DNA of 45,024 nucleotides, taken from contig JAGPDF010000036.1 of NCBI GenBank assembly GCA_018057705.1, positions 1-45,024 of the forward strand, written 5' to 3'. This document shows, piece by piece, positions 6,769 through 15,624 of this stretch. Below the pieces are notes generated by a model that worked only from the letters and a program-made list of their open reading frames with translations, was not told where the DNA came from and made no database searches. Each line of letters opens with the position of its first letter. The stretch's first letter is position 1. The stretch is from Thermoanaerobaculia bacterium (GTDB lineage: Bacteria > Acidobacteriota > Thermoanaerobaculia > Multivoradales > JAGPDF01). Position numbers and translations under genes: made by a program.

Positions 6769-7987
6769 AGCGATCGAGATGCATCCACTCGCAGGGGGCG
6801 CCGGCCACCACCGCCGGGGCACTTGCCCGGATGCGCACCAGGGCCCCCGCCAGGCCGAAGGCGAGCAGGTCGTGCGAGCCCTTGGGTGAGATCGGCGTGA
6901 GGATCGGCCGGCCGCCCTCGTTTCGCAAGGATGCCGGCACGAAGCGGTCGCGCTTGCGGCCGGCGCCGAGGGGGCTGCCGAGGTTGCCGGGCAGTGCGGA
7001 TTCCCAGCAGCCCGCCGGTCCTCCCAGCAGGCGCTCGAGCGCCGGGCGGACGAAGAGCCACCAGGCGACCATCACCGAGGCCGGATTTCCCGGCAGGCCG
7101 AAGACCAGCTGCGCGCCATCGGCGCCGGAGCGATGGGCGACGAGGAGCGGCTTCCCGGGCTGGATCGCCACACCATGGAAGAGCGTCTCGAAGCCGAGCC
7201 GGGCGAGAGCGGGCGCCAGGAAGTCGGCCTCGCCCATCGAGACGCCACCGCAGCAGAGCAGGACGTCCCGGCCCTCGAGGCCGGCTCGCAGGCTCGTCGT
7301 CAGGCCATCGAGGTCGTCGCGCGCGATCCCGAGCGGACGCACGGGCAGGTTCATCCGCTCGAGCTCCGCGACGAGAAAATCGCTGTGGGAGTCGCGCAGC
7401 TGGCCGGGTGCCGGAGTCGCCTCGGGCGGCACGATCTCGTTGCCGGTGAGCTGAAGTGCCAGGCGCGGCGCGCGGTGGACTTCGACCTCGCCGATGCCCT
7501 GGCTGGCGAGGAGCGCGAGCGCCGCCGGGGTGAGAAGCGCACCCGCGGACAGCAGCGGAGCGCCCTGACGGACAATCTCCCCTCGCCGCCGAATGGCGGC
7601 GCCAACAGCGACCTCGGCGGTCGGCCGCACCCGTTCGCCCGCGCACACCGTCTCCTCCACCGCAATGACGCGGTCCGCTCCGTTCGGCACGGCCGAGCCG
7701 GTCATGATGCGCAACGCCCAGCCCTGGGCGAGCGTGCCGGCGAATCCCGGCTCGTCGCGGTCGCCGGCGAATCGGGTGCCGGCGATCGGAAACCAGCCCT
7801 CGTCGGCGCTCGCGCCCGCGAGTGCGAAGCCGTCGAGGGCGGAGAGGTCGCACGGCGGCAGGTCGGTGGTGGCGACGGTTGCGGCGGCGAGCCGGCGCCC
7901 CGCCGCCCGCCGGCGGGAGAGGCGCTCGGCGGGGAGCGGGCCGAGGTGCGGCAGGAGCTTCGCCCAGGCGGCTTCGGGATCGATCAT
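6767..7987 (-). CDS. moeA: Molybdopterin molybdenumtransferase MoeA
   Basis: 406 residues from the ATG at 7987. An upstream in-frame start at 8023 would add 12 unconserved residues. It inserts molybdate into adenylylated molybdopterin to finish molybdenum cofactor. Sequence marks are PPCDLSALDGFAL (domain with the DGFA/DGYA motif), RIMTGSAVPNGADRVIAVEE, the MoCF-binding strips TGNEIV and CCGGVSMGEADF, PGKP, and FGLPGNPASVMV, followed by the C-terminal beta domain. Length matches the family (about 400). It stands alone here: no moaA, moaC, mobA or molybdoenzyme lies within the window. It is convergent with the selenocysteine tRNA. Confidence 0.95.
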   Translation of the reverse strand: MIDPEAAWAKLLPHLGPLPAERLSRRRAAGRRLAAATVATTDLPPCDLSALDGFALAGASADEGWFPIAGTRFAGDRDEPGFAGTLAQGWALRIMTGSAVPNGADRVIAVEETVCAGERVRPTAEVAVGAAIRRRGEIVRQGAPLLSAGALLTPAALALLASQGIGEVEVHRAPRLALQLTGNEIVPPEATPAPGQLRDSHSDFLVAELERMNLPVRPLGIARDDLDGLTTSLRAGLEGRDVLLCCGGVSMGEADFLAPALARLGFETLFHGVAIQPGKPLLVAHRSGADGAQLVFGLPGNPASVMVAWWLFVRPALERLLGGPAGCWESALPGNLGSPLGAGRKRDRFVPASLRNEGGRPILTPISPKGSHDLLAFGLAGALVRIRASAPAVVAGAPCEWMHLDR

Positions 7988-8093
7988 GAAGGGTGTCCTA
8001 TCAGAGGGTCGGGTCGGCGGCAACTTCCGGCAGCGTCATCGGCCCCGGAGGGCGGTTACGGCGGGCAGCCGCAGCATCCGAAGGCGCGCACGG

Positions 8094-8099
8094 TATGAT
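8094..8099 (+). promoter_or_regulatory. -10 element before the DUF4388 gene
   Basis: TATGAT, a near-consensus -10 hexamer, overlaps one candidate ATG (8095) and lies 10 nt before a second in-frame ATG (8110). If it is a promoter, translation must begin at 8110 with almost no leader. No clear -35 is visible. Confidence 0.45.
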
Positions 8100-8895
8100 C
8101 CGGGATTCGATGGACCGACCCTTGGAACGCACCTCCCAGTACCGCGGCGACCTGCGACAGACGGCGCTGCCGGAGATGCTCGCGATCATCCACCAGACGC
8201 GGGTCGCCGGGGTGATCGAGGCCGTGCTCGGCGATGTCGCCAAACGGATCTTTCTCGAGAACGGCTACGTCGTGCACGCCGCGTCGTCCGATCTCGCCGA
8301 CAGCCTCGGCGGCTACCTGCGACGCTCCGGCAAGCTCTCGGAGGGGGACTTCCATGTCGCGATGGCGAATCGCGGAGCGGGGAACAAGCGGCTCGGAGAG
8401 GTACTGATCGAACAGGGCACGCTCGCCCCGGCGCAGGTCTTTCAGGCGATCCGCGAGCACGTCGAAGCGATCGTCTGGAGCCTTTTCGCCTGGGAGGAGG
8501 GCACCGTCACCTTTCACCTCGGCGCCCTCGACACGCGCGAACTGGTGCGCATTCAGATCCCCCTCCGGCAGGTCGTGGTTCAGGGCGTCAAGCGGGCGGC
8601 GAACGCCAAGTCGCTGGTCACCAGGATGGGCGGCAAGGACACGCTCTTCGTGCCCTCCTACAAACTCGAAGACCTGATCGAAGTGGCGCTCGATGCCGAG
8701 GAGTACAAGCTCCTCGCCATGGTCGACGGCAAGCGGACGGTCTACGAGCTCGCCACCAAGGGCCCGCTCGCGCCGCCGGAGAACGCCAGGCTCCTCTACG
8801 CCTATAGTGTGCTTCAGCTGATTCGGAAGGTCGGGGTCGCCGAACCGGCGGCGGCGCCGGGAGTCATCAAGATCAAGCTGCGTCCCGAAGGCTGA
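8095..8895 (+). CDS. DUF4388 (PATAN-like) domain protein
   Basis: 266 residues from the ATG at 8095, or 261 from 8110 if the TATGAT box is the promoter. The N-terminal part (about 15-110: YRGDLRQTALPEMLAIIHQTRVAGVIE, FLENGYVVHAAS) is the DUF4388 domain found with signalling and gliding/social-behaviour proteins in myxobacteria and Acidobacteriota. The middle (LGEVLIEQGTLAPAQVFQAIREHV) resembles the GspE/PilZ-associated N-terminal helical motif. The C-terminal part (YKLLAMVDGKRTVYELA, LLYAYSVLQLIRKVGV) is a typical winged-helix-like end of this family. It has no signal peptide, so it acts in the cytoplasm. It precedes fmdB-like and BNR genes in what looks like one operon. Confidence 0.8.
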   Translation: MIRDSMDRPLERTSQYRGDLRQTALPEMLAIIHQTRVAGVIEAVLGDVAKRIFLENGYVVHAASSDLADSLGGYLRRSGKLSEGDFHVAMANRGAGNKRLGEVLIEQGTLAPAQVFQAIREHVEAIVWSLFAWEEGTVTFHLGALDTRELVRIQIPLRQVVVQGVKRAANAKSLVTRMGGKDTLFVPSYKLEDLIEVALDAEEYKLLAMVDGKRTVYELATKGPLAPPENARLLYAYSVLQLIRKVGVAEPAAAPGVIKIKLRPEG

Positions 8896-8914
8896 CCGGG
8901 CAAGAGGTCGAAAG

Positions 8915-9316
8915 ATGCCGCTTTACGAATATCTCTGCGAGTCGTGCGGTGAGCGCACCGAGATCCTGCAGCGCTTCGGCGACCTGTCGGAGATCGTCTG
9001 CCCGAGCTGTGGCGCGCCGATGCGCAAGCTCCCGTCCGCGCCGTCGATTCAGTTCAAGGGCAGCGGTTTCTACCTGACCGACTACGCCAAGAAATCGGGC
9101 GGCACGGAGGGCACCTCGCCGCGGGGCGGGTCGGACAAGGCCGCCGACAAGGCGGGGGAGAAGAGCAGCGAGGCCGGCACCGCCAAGAGCGCAGGCGCGG
9201 GGTCGGACAGCGGCGGCGGCAGCTCGGCGCCGGACTCGGCCTCTTCGAGCACCCCATCGTCGGCCCCCGCCCCTCCCGCCGCCGGCAAGACCCCGGCGGG
9301 ATCGGGAGGCGCGTGA
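8915..9316 (+). CDS. FmdB-family zinc-ribbon protein with low-complexity tail
   Basis: 133 residues. The first 60 are the FmdB/CxxC zinc ribbon: MPLYEYLCESCG with Cys8 and Cys11, then VCPSCGAPMRK with Cys29 and Cys32, and the usual FKGSGFYLTDY segment. The remaining 70 residues are Ser/Gly/Ala/Pro-rich with acidic and lysine residues and look disordered. FmdB proteins are small, widespread and of unknown biochemical function; a regulatory role was proposed for the formamidase operon. The start follows AAGAGG. The stop overlaps the GTG of the following gene (GTGA at 9313-9316), so translation is coupled. Confidence 0.9.
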   Translation: MPLYEYLCESCGERTEILQRFGDLSEIVCPSCGAPMRKLPSAPSIQFKGSGFYLTDYAKKSGGTEGTSPRGGSDKAADKAGEKSSEAGTAKSAGAGSDSGGGSSAPDSASSSTPSSAPAPPAAGKTPAGSGGA

Positions 9317-11361
9317 TCGGTTCCGGCAGGCGCCGCGAGCCGTTCTCCGCTCGCTCCCGGCGCGCGATCGGCCGCGGTGTCGTTGCGCTCCTGGCGGGTT
9401 TCGCTGCCGCGGCGCTTCCGGCCACCGGGCTCGACCTTCACCCGGTGCCGCTCTATGGCGCCGACATCCGCAGCCTGGTATTCGATCCGTCGAATCCCGA
9501 GCGCGCCTTCGCCGGAACCTCGGCCGGGCACGTCTACCTGTCGGAGGACGGCGGTGCGAGCTTCCGCAACGCCGGTGTCGAGATCCCGTTCCCGAGCTGG
9601 GTGGTCGGCACGCTGGTGTTCGACGCGAATCGGCCGGAGCGACTCTGGGCGGGACTCTGGGGCATCTGGGGCGGCGGCCGGGTGGCGTTCTCCGACGACC
9701 GCGGCGCGACCTGGACGGTGCGTCCCGGGAGCGCCAGTGGCGAGGCCCAGGTCTACGCCCTGGCGACGGTACCGGGTGTCCCGGACCGGCTCTTCGCCGG
9801 CACGCGCGCCGGGGTCGAGCTCTCCGACGACGCCGGTCTCGCTTTTCGTCCCGTCGGTCGCGATCTCCCCGGCCTGATCCATGTCTCGAGCCTGCACGTC
9901 GACCGGCAGCGGCCGCAGATCGTCGTTGCGGGTACCTGGCGCCAGGCCTACCGCAGCGAAGACGGCGGCCTGACCTGGCGCGGCGTCTTCGACGGCATGC
10001 TGCTCGATTCGGAGGTTTTCTCCCTCCATCCCGCCGTCGACCGGCCGGGAGAGCTTTGGGCCTCCACCTGCGGCTGGGTCTACCGTGGCGATGGCCTGGG
10101 CGACAAGTGGACACGCTTCCAGACCGGACTGACGGAGCGCCGGACGCCCAGCCTGGCCGTGCTGCCGGGAGAGCGCCTCCTCGCAGGAACGGTGGCCGGC
10201 GCCTTCCTCTCGACCGATCGTGGCGCCTCGTTCCGGCGGACGACCCCGGAGTCGCTGGCCGTGTTGGCGATCGCTTACCATCCGGCGCAGCCGGACCGGA
10301 TCCTAATCGGTACCGAAGGCGCCGGGATCTGGAGCTCGACCGATGGCGGCGAGAGCTTCCGCGCCCGTCCGGTGGCGATGCGGAACCTGCGTGTGCCGGC
10401 GCTCGACCAGGACGGCGACCACCTCTTCGCGGCCGTCGCCCACGCCGGCCCGGCGTCCGGGGTGTACCGCTCACCGGACGGCGGCAGCTCCTTCGAGCCA
10501 CTGCCCTCGGAGCTTCCGACGGTTCTCGCGATGGCTTCCACCGGCGAGCGTCTCTTCGTCGCCACCGAACGCGGACTCTTCGAGCGCGAGCGGTCGCGGG
10601 AAGGGGGCGCCGAAATGACTCTCCCGGTTCGTTTCCATCGCGTTGCCGAGATCGGGGAGCGTCGCGTCGAACAGCTCCTGGCGACTGCGGAGCGTGTCGT
10701 GGCGCGCACCCGGGACGCCCTTTTCGAGATCTCGACCGCGAGCCCCGAAGCTCGCTTCCGTCCGCTGGCGCTCGGACCGTCGGCGCCACCGACGAGCTCC
10801 GGTTTCCACGGGATCCGGTCTCTGCGCTCGGTGGCACTCGCGGCCGGTGATCTCTGGGTGCTCCACGACGAGGGACTCTCGCGGATGGTGGACGGGAATC
10901 TCCAGGCCGCGAGCCTGCCCTTCGCGGCGGCGCCGGGGAGCGAGATCTTCAGCGTGTCGGGCGACCTGCACTATTCCGGAAGGGGCGGGCTCTTCCGTCG
11001 CGACACCGGCACGGGCGCCTGGATGCCGCTGCGCCCGGGTCCGCTCCGGACGATCGCTACCGGCAGCGAGCGCTTTCCCTATCTGGTCGAAGCGCACGGC
11101 GCCCTGTCGCTGCTGGCTTTGCCCGAGAGGGCCGGTCCCGGCGGGGAAAAGGGCGAGGGCGCCTGGCTGGCGATCGATCTGCCGTACCCGGCACGCGAGA
11201 CGCTGTCGGCGCTGGTGACCAGCGATCGCCTGCTGCTCGGCTCGTCGGGGTTCGGCGTCTGGCAGGCCATGCTGCCGGTTCTCCCGCCGTCGGCTCCGGT
11301 AGCTCAGACGCCCGGCGAAGGTCAGCGTTCGGCGGACAGCGACGCCAGAATCCGCAAATAG
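9313..11361 (+). CDS. Secreted BNR-repeat (sialidase/YCF48-like propeller) protein
   Basis: 682 residues with a twin-basic N-terminus and hydrophobic signal (VVALLAGFAAAALPATG). It contains many repeats of the BNR/Asp-box type, S-x-D-x-G-x-x-[FW]: YLSEDGGASF, AFSDDRGATW, ELSDDAGLAF, YRSEDGGLTW, FLSTDRGASF, WSSTDGGESF and YRSPDGGSSF. These predict a beta-propeller. The interspersed phrases (VFDPSNPERAFAGT, AYHPAQPDRILIGT) are those of VPS10/glycosyl-hydrolase-like propellers common in Acidobacteriota. No glycosidase active site is evident, so a binding or scaffold role outside the cytoplasm is more likely. The last 40 bases overlap the convergent rsgA. Confidence 0.85.
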   Translation: MIGSGRRREPFSARSRRAIGRGVVALLAGFAAAALPATGLDLHPVPLYGADIRSLVFDPSNPERAFAGTSAGHVYLSEDGGASFRNAGVEIPFPSWVVGTLVFDANRPERLWAGLWGIWGGGRVAFSDDRGATWTVRPGSASGEAQVYALATVPGVPDRLFAGTRAGVELSDDAGLAFRPVGRDLPGLIHVSSLHVDRQRPQIVVAGTWRQAYRSEDGGLTWRGVFDGMLLDSEVFSLHPAVDRPGELWASTCGWVYRGDGLGDKWTRFQTGLTERRTPSLAVLPGERLLAGTVAGAFLSTDRGASFRRTTPESLAVLAIAYHPAQPDRILIGTEGAGIWSSTDGGESFRARPVAMRNLRVPALDQDGDHLFAAVAHAGPASGVYRSPDGGSSFEPLPSELPTVLAMASTGERLFVATERGLFERERSREGGAEMTLPVRFHRVAEIGERRVEQLLATAERVVARTRDALFEISTASPEARFRPLALGPSAPPTSSGFHGIRSLRSVALAAGDLWVLHDEGLSRMVDGNLQAASLPFAAAPGSEIFSVSGDLHYSGRGGLFRRDTGTGAWMPLRPGPLRTIATGSERFPYLVEAHGALSLLALPERAGPGGEKGEGAWLAIDLPYPARETLSALVTSDRLLLGSSGFGVWQAMLPVLPPSAPVAQTPGEGQRSADSDARIRK

Positions 11362-12440
11362 GTCTCGTAACGGCTGGTGTCCAGAGCGCCGGACGCCGCG
11401 GCTTCGCGCACGGCGCATTGGGGCTCGTGCGAGTGGCTGCAATCGTTGAACCGGCACTGCGGCGAGAGCTCCTCGAACTCCTCGAAGTAGCCGGAGAGCT
11501 CCTCGCGGGAAAGCTTCCAGAGACCGAACTCGCGAATGCCCGGGGTGTCGATGATCCGCGTCTCGTTCGGCAGTCGGTAGATCCGCGCCCGGGTCGTGGT
11601 GTGGCGGCCGCGCGCGTTCATCGCCGAAACCTCTCCCACCCGCACGTCGAGCTCGGGCGAGAGCGCGGAGAGGAGCGAGCTCTTGCCGACGCCGCTGTGG
11701 CCGACGAAGACCACCGTCTTCGCGGCGAGCAGGTCGCGCAGCTCTTCGATCCCCAGTCCGGTCTTCGCCGAACAGAAGAGGAACGGAATGCGCAATGCGC
11801 GATAGGGCGCGAGCCGCGCCAGCTCCGGATCGCCGGCGGTGTCGGAGGGTTGGGCGGGCGGTGCTTCCGCCAGATCGAACTTGTTGACCACGATCGCTGC
11901 GGGTACGCCGCCGTGGGCGAGCGCGACGAGAAAGCGGTCCAGCAGCCCGGTCGCCAGAGCCGGCTTGCGCAGGGCGGTGACGACTACCGCGAGGTCGATG
12001 TTGGCCGCCAGAACACGCTCGCGGTGGGCGAGCAGTGGATCCGGGCGCGAGAGCCGGCTCTGGCGCGGCAGGACCTGGGCAACCACCAGTTCGCCGTTGG
12101 GCCGCCGCGCCACGCGCAGGCGGTCGCCCACTGCGAGATCGCTCTTCTGCACCATGGCGAGAGCCTTCGGCAGGTGGCAGGGCACGATCTCGCCGTCCAT
12201 CTCGACCTCGCACTGTCCGCGCGTGATCGCGACGACCAGCCCCTCGCCGGCGACGACCGGATCGACCGCGGCTTCGGACGAGGATGAAGAGACTGTCTGG
12301 GCGCAGGGCAAGGTCGGGTCGGCGGGACGCTGCACCGGCGCCGGAGCGCGCAGGCGCTCGGCCCGGCGATCGATACCCTCCGAGCGCCGTTGCCCGCGCT
12401 TCTGGCGCAGAGGGAGATCGTCGAACTCGTGCTCGTCCAT
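11322..12440 (-). CDS. rsgA: Ribosome small-subunit biogenesis GTPase RsgA
   Basis: A 372-residue circularly permuted GTPase that helps late 30S maturation. An OB-fold (about 70-130: VVAITRGQCEVEMDGEIVPC) precedes the G domain with motifs in permuted order: G4 VVNKFDLAE, G1 GHSGVGKSSLLSAL (near residue 245), switch I ARGRHTTTRARIY and G3 DTPGIREFGLW. The C-terminal zinc knuckle CRFNDCSHSHEPQCAV is present. The first 65 residues form a charged, Ser-rich extension beyond usual family length. An internal start is possible, but no better ribosome site is obvious. It is convergent with the BNR gene and in the same direction as the pilus block upstream. Confidence 0.95.
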   Translation of the reverse strand: MDEHEFDDLPLRQKRGQRRSEGIDRRAERLRAPAPVQRPADPTLPCAQTVSSSSSEAAVDPVVAGEGLVVAITRGQCEVEMDGEIVPCHLPKALAMVQKSDLAVGDRLRVARRPNGELVVAQVLPRQSRLSRPDPLLAHRERVLAANIDLAVVVTALRKPALATGLLDRFLVALAHGGVPAAIVVNKFDLAEAPPAQPSDTAGDPELARLAPYRALRIPFLFCSAKTGLGIEELRDLLAAKTVVFVGHSGVGKSSLLSALSPELDVRVGEVSAMNARGRHTTTRARIYRLPNETRIIDTPGIREFGLWKLSREELSGYFEEFEELSPQCRFNDCSHSHEPQCAVREAAASGALDTSRYETYLRILASLSAER

Positions 12441-12477
12441 GGTCAGCGGCCCGCCCCGGAGAGAGTCATCCCGGCGA

Positions 12478-13860
12478 TCAGTCCTGAACGCCGGTGATGC
12501 CGGCCTTGCGCGCGTAGTAGCGGAACGAGCGGAAGCTCATCCGCAGAAGCTCGGCCGCCTGGGTCTGGACGCCGCCGCTGCGCTCGAGGGCCTGCCGCAT
12601 GACGTCGGCGCGAATGCCCTCGAGCAGGCCTTCGAGATCGATGCCCTCGGGCGGCAGTGCAACCCCCTGTTCGTCGCGCGTTCCGGAGCCGGCGAGCGAC
12701 GTGGGGAGGTCCGCGGCGGTGATGGCGCTGCCAGTCGAGAGGGCGATCGCGCGCTCGATCAGGTTCTCGAGCTCGCGTACGTTGCCGGGCCAGCTGTGTC
12801 CTTCGAGAAGGCGCATGGCCTCGGCCGAGATGCGTTTCGCCGGCACGCCCAGGGCGGCGCTGTACTTGTGCAGGAAGTGGTCGACCAGCAGAGGGATGTC
12901 CTCCCGCCGCGCGCGCAGCGGGGGAATCGAGATCGGAATGACGTTGATACGGTAGAACAGATCCTCGCGGAACTCTCCGCGGCCGATCTTCTCCACCAGA
13001 TTCTGGTTGGTGGCCGCAATGATCCGGACGTCCACAGGGTCCTCGCTCGAGCCGCCGACCCGCCGGACGACCTTCTCCTGCAGCACGCGCAGAAGCTTGA
13101 CCTGCATCGGCAGGCTCATCTCGCCGATCTCGTCGAGAAAGAGCGTGCCGTGGCTGGCCTCCTGAAAGAGACCCTTCTTGTCGCGCAGCGCGCCGGTGAA
13201 GGAGCCGCGCTCGTGGCCGAAGAGCTCGCTCTCGAGAAGGTTCTCGGGCATGGCGCCGCAGTTGATCGACAGGACGCGCTGGGTGGCCCGGGGGCTCGAG
13301 AAGTGGATGGCGCGGGCGATGAGCTCCTTGCCCGTGCCGCTCTCGCCGTGGATCAGGACGGTCGAGGCGGTGCGGGCGACGCGTTCGATGAGGCCGAAGA
13401 TCGCCTGCATCCGCGGGCTGCGCCCGATGATGTTCTTGAATGCGTAGCGCTGCTCGAGCTCGCGCCGCAGGTAGGTGTTCTCTTCATAGAGCCGGTTCTT
13501 CTCGAGAGCGCGCTGCAGCACCGCCTTGAGCTCGTCGATGTCGAACGGCTTGGGCACGTAGTCGTAGGCGCCCAGTTTCATCGCGTCGATGGCGTTCTTC
13601 GTGGACGTGTAGGCGGTCATCATGATGACCGAGGTGCGCGACTCGCCAGCCTTGATCTCCTTCAGCAGTTCGAGGCCGTTGCCGTCCGGCATCATCATGT
13701 CGCACAGCACCAGGTCGGGGGTGCGCTCGGCGAGCTGCTCCCGGGCCTCGCGCACCGAGCGGGCGGTGGCCACCTGAAGCCCTTCGCTGGTGCAGAGGAC
13801 GGACAGGAAATCGAGAAGGCTCGCCTCGTCGTCGACGATCAGAATGCTCCCGATCATCAC
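12478..13860 (-). CDS. pilR: Sigma-54-dependent response regulator, PilR-like (NtrC family)
   Basis: 460 residues (GTG at 13860; an ATG at 13857 is equally plausible). The receiver domain has the Asp-Asp pair in ILIVDDEAS, phospho-acceptor Asp54 in LVLCDMMMPDG, and the YVPKPF switch. The AAA+ domain carries Walker A GESGTGKE (172-179), the sigma-54 contact loop as GSFTGA (219-224) instead of GAFTGA, Walker B LFLDEIGEM and WPGNVRELENLIERA. A C-terminal Fis-type helix-turn-helix (QTQAAELLRMSFRSFRYYARKAGI) binds DNA. It lies directly behind the sensor kinase (adjacent codons) and next to pilC/pilT, so the likely target is a sigma-54 pilin promoter outside the window. AtoC/ZraR-type annotation would be the generic alternative. 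Confidence 0.88.
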   Translation of the reverse strand: MMIGSILIVDDEASLLDFLSVLCTSEGLQVATARSVREAREQLAERTPDLVLCDMMMPDGNGLELLKEIKAGESRTSVIMMTAYTSTKNAIDAMKLGAYDYVPKPFDIDELKAVLQRALEKNRLYEENTYLRRELEQRYAFKNIIGRSPRMQAIFGLIERVARTASTVLIHGESGTGKELIARAIHFSSPRATQRVLSINCGAMPENLLESELFGHERGSFTGALRDKKGLFQEASHGTLFLDEIGEMSLPMQVKLLRVLQEKVVRRVGGSSEDPVDVRIIAATNQNLVEKIGRGEFREDLFYRINVIPISIPPLRARREDIPLLVDHFLHKYSAALGVPAKRISAEAMRLLEGHSWPGNVRELENLIERAIALSTGSAITAADLPTSLAGSGTRDEQGVALPPEGIDLEGLLEGIRADVMRQALERSGGVQTQAAELLRMSFRSFRYYARKAGITGVQD

Positions 13861-15537
13861 TCAGGCCTCCGTAGCGACCGGCACGGCCGCCGGACTGAGG
13901 ACGGGAAGGGAGACCACGATCCGGGTGCCTGCCGCGGGTTGGCTCTCCACCTGGATCGAGCCGCCGTGCTCCTGGACGATGCGGTAGACGATGGCCATCC
14001 CGATGCCGGTACCGGAGTCGAAGAAGCTCTGGAACGGATGGAAGAGCTTGGCGCGCTGCTCCTCGGACATACCGTGGCCGGTGTCGGAGAACTCGATGCT
14101 GTAGGACTCGCCCCGGAGCCGGCCGCGGATCCGCAGCTGCCCGCCGTCAGGCATGGCGCGCAGGGCGTTGCGCGCGAGATTCCAGAAGATCTGGCTGATC
14201 TGGTCGGGATCGCCGGTGAGCGGCGTCGATTGCGGATCGAGCTCGAGGATGAACTCGTGCCGCCCAGTGGCCTCCTCGGAGTTGCGCAGCAACGCCGTGT
14301 TCTCGGCCAGCAGGGCGGCGATGTCGAACCTCGCGGCGGCGCGCTCGCGCGGACGGGCGAAGCGCAGGAAGCCCTTGATCGTCCGGTCGAGGCGGAGACT
14401 CTCCTTGACGATGATGTCGAGGAGCCGGCGCTCCTGCGGCCCGGCGGCGAGTGATCCGGAGAGCAGCTGAACGGACCCGGAGATCGCGGCGAGCGGATTG
14501 CCGACCTCGTGCGCCAGACCGGCTGCGAGCTCGCCGACCGCGGCCATGCGGTCCTTGAGCCGCAGCTCCTCCTGTAACCGGCGCCATTGGGAGAGGTCCT
14601 GAAAGACGACGATCCAGCCGGCTGGAACCTCGTGAGCGTCGGTCAGGCGGGTGACGGTGAATCCGATCGGCAGACGCTCGTCGCCACGCTCCACCACGAG
14701 CTCCGACCTCGTTCGTCGGTCGGCACTCGTCGCCGACGCCGCGGCGCTCCACTCCTCTTGCGAGAACAGCCGGCTCTCGGGGAGCGGTCTGCCCAGGAGG
14801 GCGGCTTCGGTGGTGTTCAGGATCTCGAGCGCAGCGCGGTTCACGGAGGTCACCCGGGACTCGAGGTCGGTCGAGATCAGGCCACTGGAGATCGACTGGA
14901 TCACATTGCGATGAAAGACCTCGAGGTCGGCGAGGCTGCCGGTCTTCTGTGCGAGCTCTTCTTCGGCCCGCGACGCGCTCTCGCCGAGGTAGGAGGTCAG
15001 CAAAGCCACCGCATAGAAGCCGAACAGGTGAACCGCCAGATTGTAGGAGATCCGGAAGGAGAGCTCGAGGTCGGTGGGCAGCACCGAGAGCGCCGGCAGC
15101 CAGTTCCGTGCCAGCGCGGCGAGGAGCGTGGCATAGAGGATGTAGGCGAGCCCGGCGATGGTGAGGGCGGCGCGCCGATTCAGAATGACCGCCGACACCA
15201 TGATCACGACCAGATAGAGCATCGAGAACGGACTGGTGATGCCGCCGAAGAAGTAGACCAGCCCGCTCACCAGCAGGAGATCGCCCGCGAACTGGACGTA
15301 GGCGTGCCAGAGGGGGCGCGCCGCGAGCATCGTCAGCAGGCCGATGTGCACGATGCTCGCGATATAGGTCGCCGCGACGAGCACGAAGAGCAGGTTGAAC
15401 TCCGGCAATTCGCCGCGCGAGGAGAGCTCGAAGACGAGATACGAGAGCAGGACGCTCGAGATCATCACCAGCCGGAAGGCGATCAGCCAGCGGAGGTGAC
15501 GGTCGAGATTGGGCAGTGCGCGCGCGGCCGTGCTCAT
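13861..15537 (-). CDS. pilS: Membrane sensor histidine kinase, PilS-like
   Basis: 558 residues. Six hydrophobic segments fill residues 18-185, an N-terminal layout shared with PilS. A short coiled coil and PAS domain (about 205-320: NVIQSISSGLISTDLESRVTSVNRAALEIL) follow. The HisKA domain has phosphorylation site His343 in AAGLAHEVGNPLAA. The HATPase domain shows the N box QIFWNLARNALRAM, G1 FSDTGHGM and G2 GTGIGMAIVYRIVQEHGG. It would phosphorylate the adjacent response regulator, which follows with no gap. PilS senses pilin in the inner membrane in Pseudomonas; that role here is inferred from architecture and gene order. It starts after a terminator, so it needs its own promoter, which I could not identify. 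Confidence 0.88.
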   Translation of the reverse strand: MSTAARALPNLDRHLRWLIAFRLVMISSVLLSYLVFELSSRGELPEFNLLFVLVAATYIASIVHIGLLTMLAARPLWHAYVQFAGDLLLVSGLVYFFGGITSPFSMLYLVVIMVSAVILNRRAALTIAGLAYILYATLLAALARNWLPALSVLPTDLELSFRISYNLAVHLFGFYAVALLTSYLGESASRAEEELAQKTGSLADLEVFHRNVIQSISSGLISTDLESRVTSVNRAALEILNTTEAALLGRPLPESRLFSQEEWSAAASATSADRRTRSELVVERGDERLPIGFTVTRLTDAHEVPAGWIVVFQDLSQWRRLQEELRLKDRMAAVGELAAGLAHEVGNPLAAISGSVQLLSGSLAAGPQERRLLDIIVKESLRLDRTIKGFLRFARPRERAAARFDIAALLAENTALLRNSEEATGRHEFILELDPQSTPLTGDPDQISQIFWNLARNALRAMPDGGQLRIRGRLRGESYSIEFSDTGHGMSEEQRAKLFHPFQSFFDSGTGIGMAIVYRIVQEHGGSIQVESQPAAGTRIVVSLPVLSPAAVPVATEA

Positions 15538-15551
15538 GGGCGAGAGAGATC

Positions 15552-15578
15552 AAAAAGGGAGGGGGTGATCCCCCTCCC
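15552..15578 (-). terminator. Rho-independent terminator between pilC and pilS
   Basis: Read on the minus strand, a perfect 9-bp stem GGGAGGGGG/CCCCCTCCC (15570-15578 with 15557-15565) with a 4-nt loop is followed by TTTTT (15556-15552). It lies 47 bases past the pilC stop and 15 bases before the pilS start, so it separates the pilT-pilC and pilS-pilR units. Confidence 0.8.
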
Positions 15579-15624
15579 TGGAGCGGCGGGTGGTGCCGGT
15601 CGGGTGAGCTTCGTCTGCGGCCGC

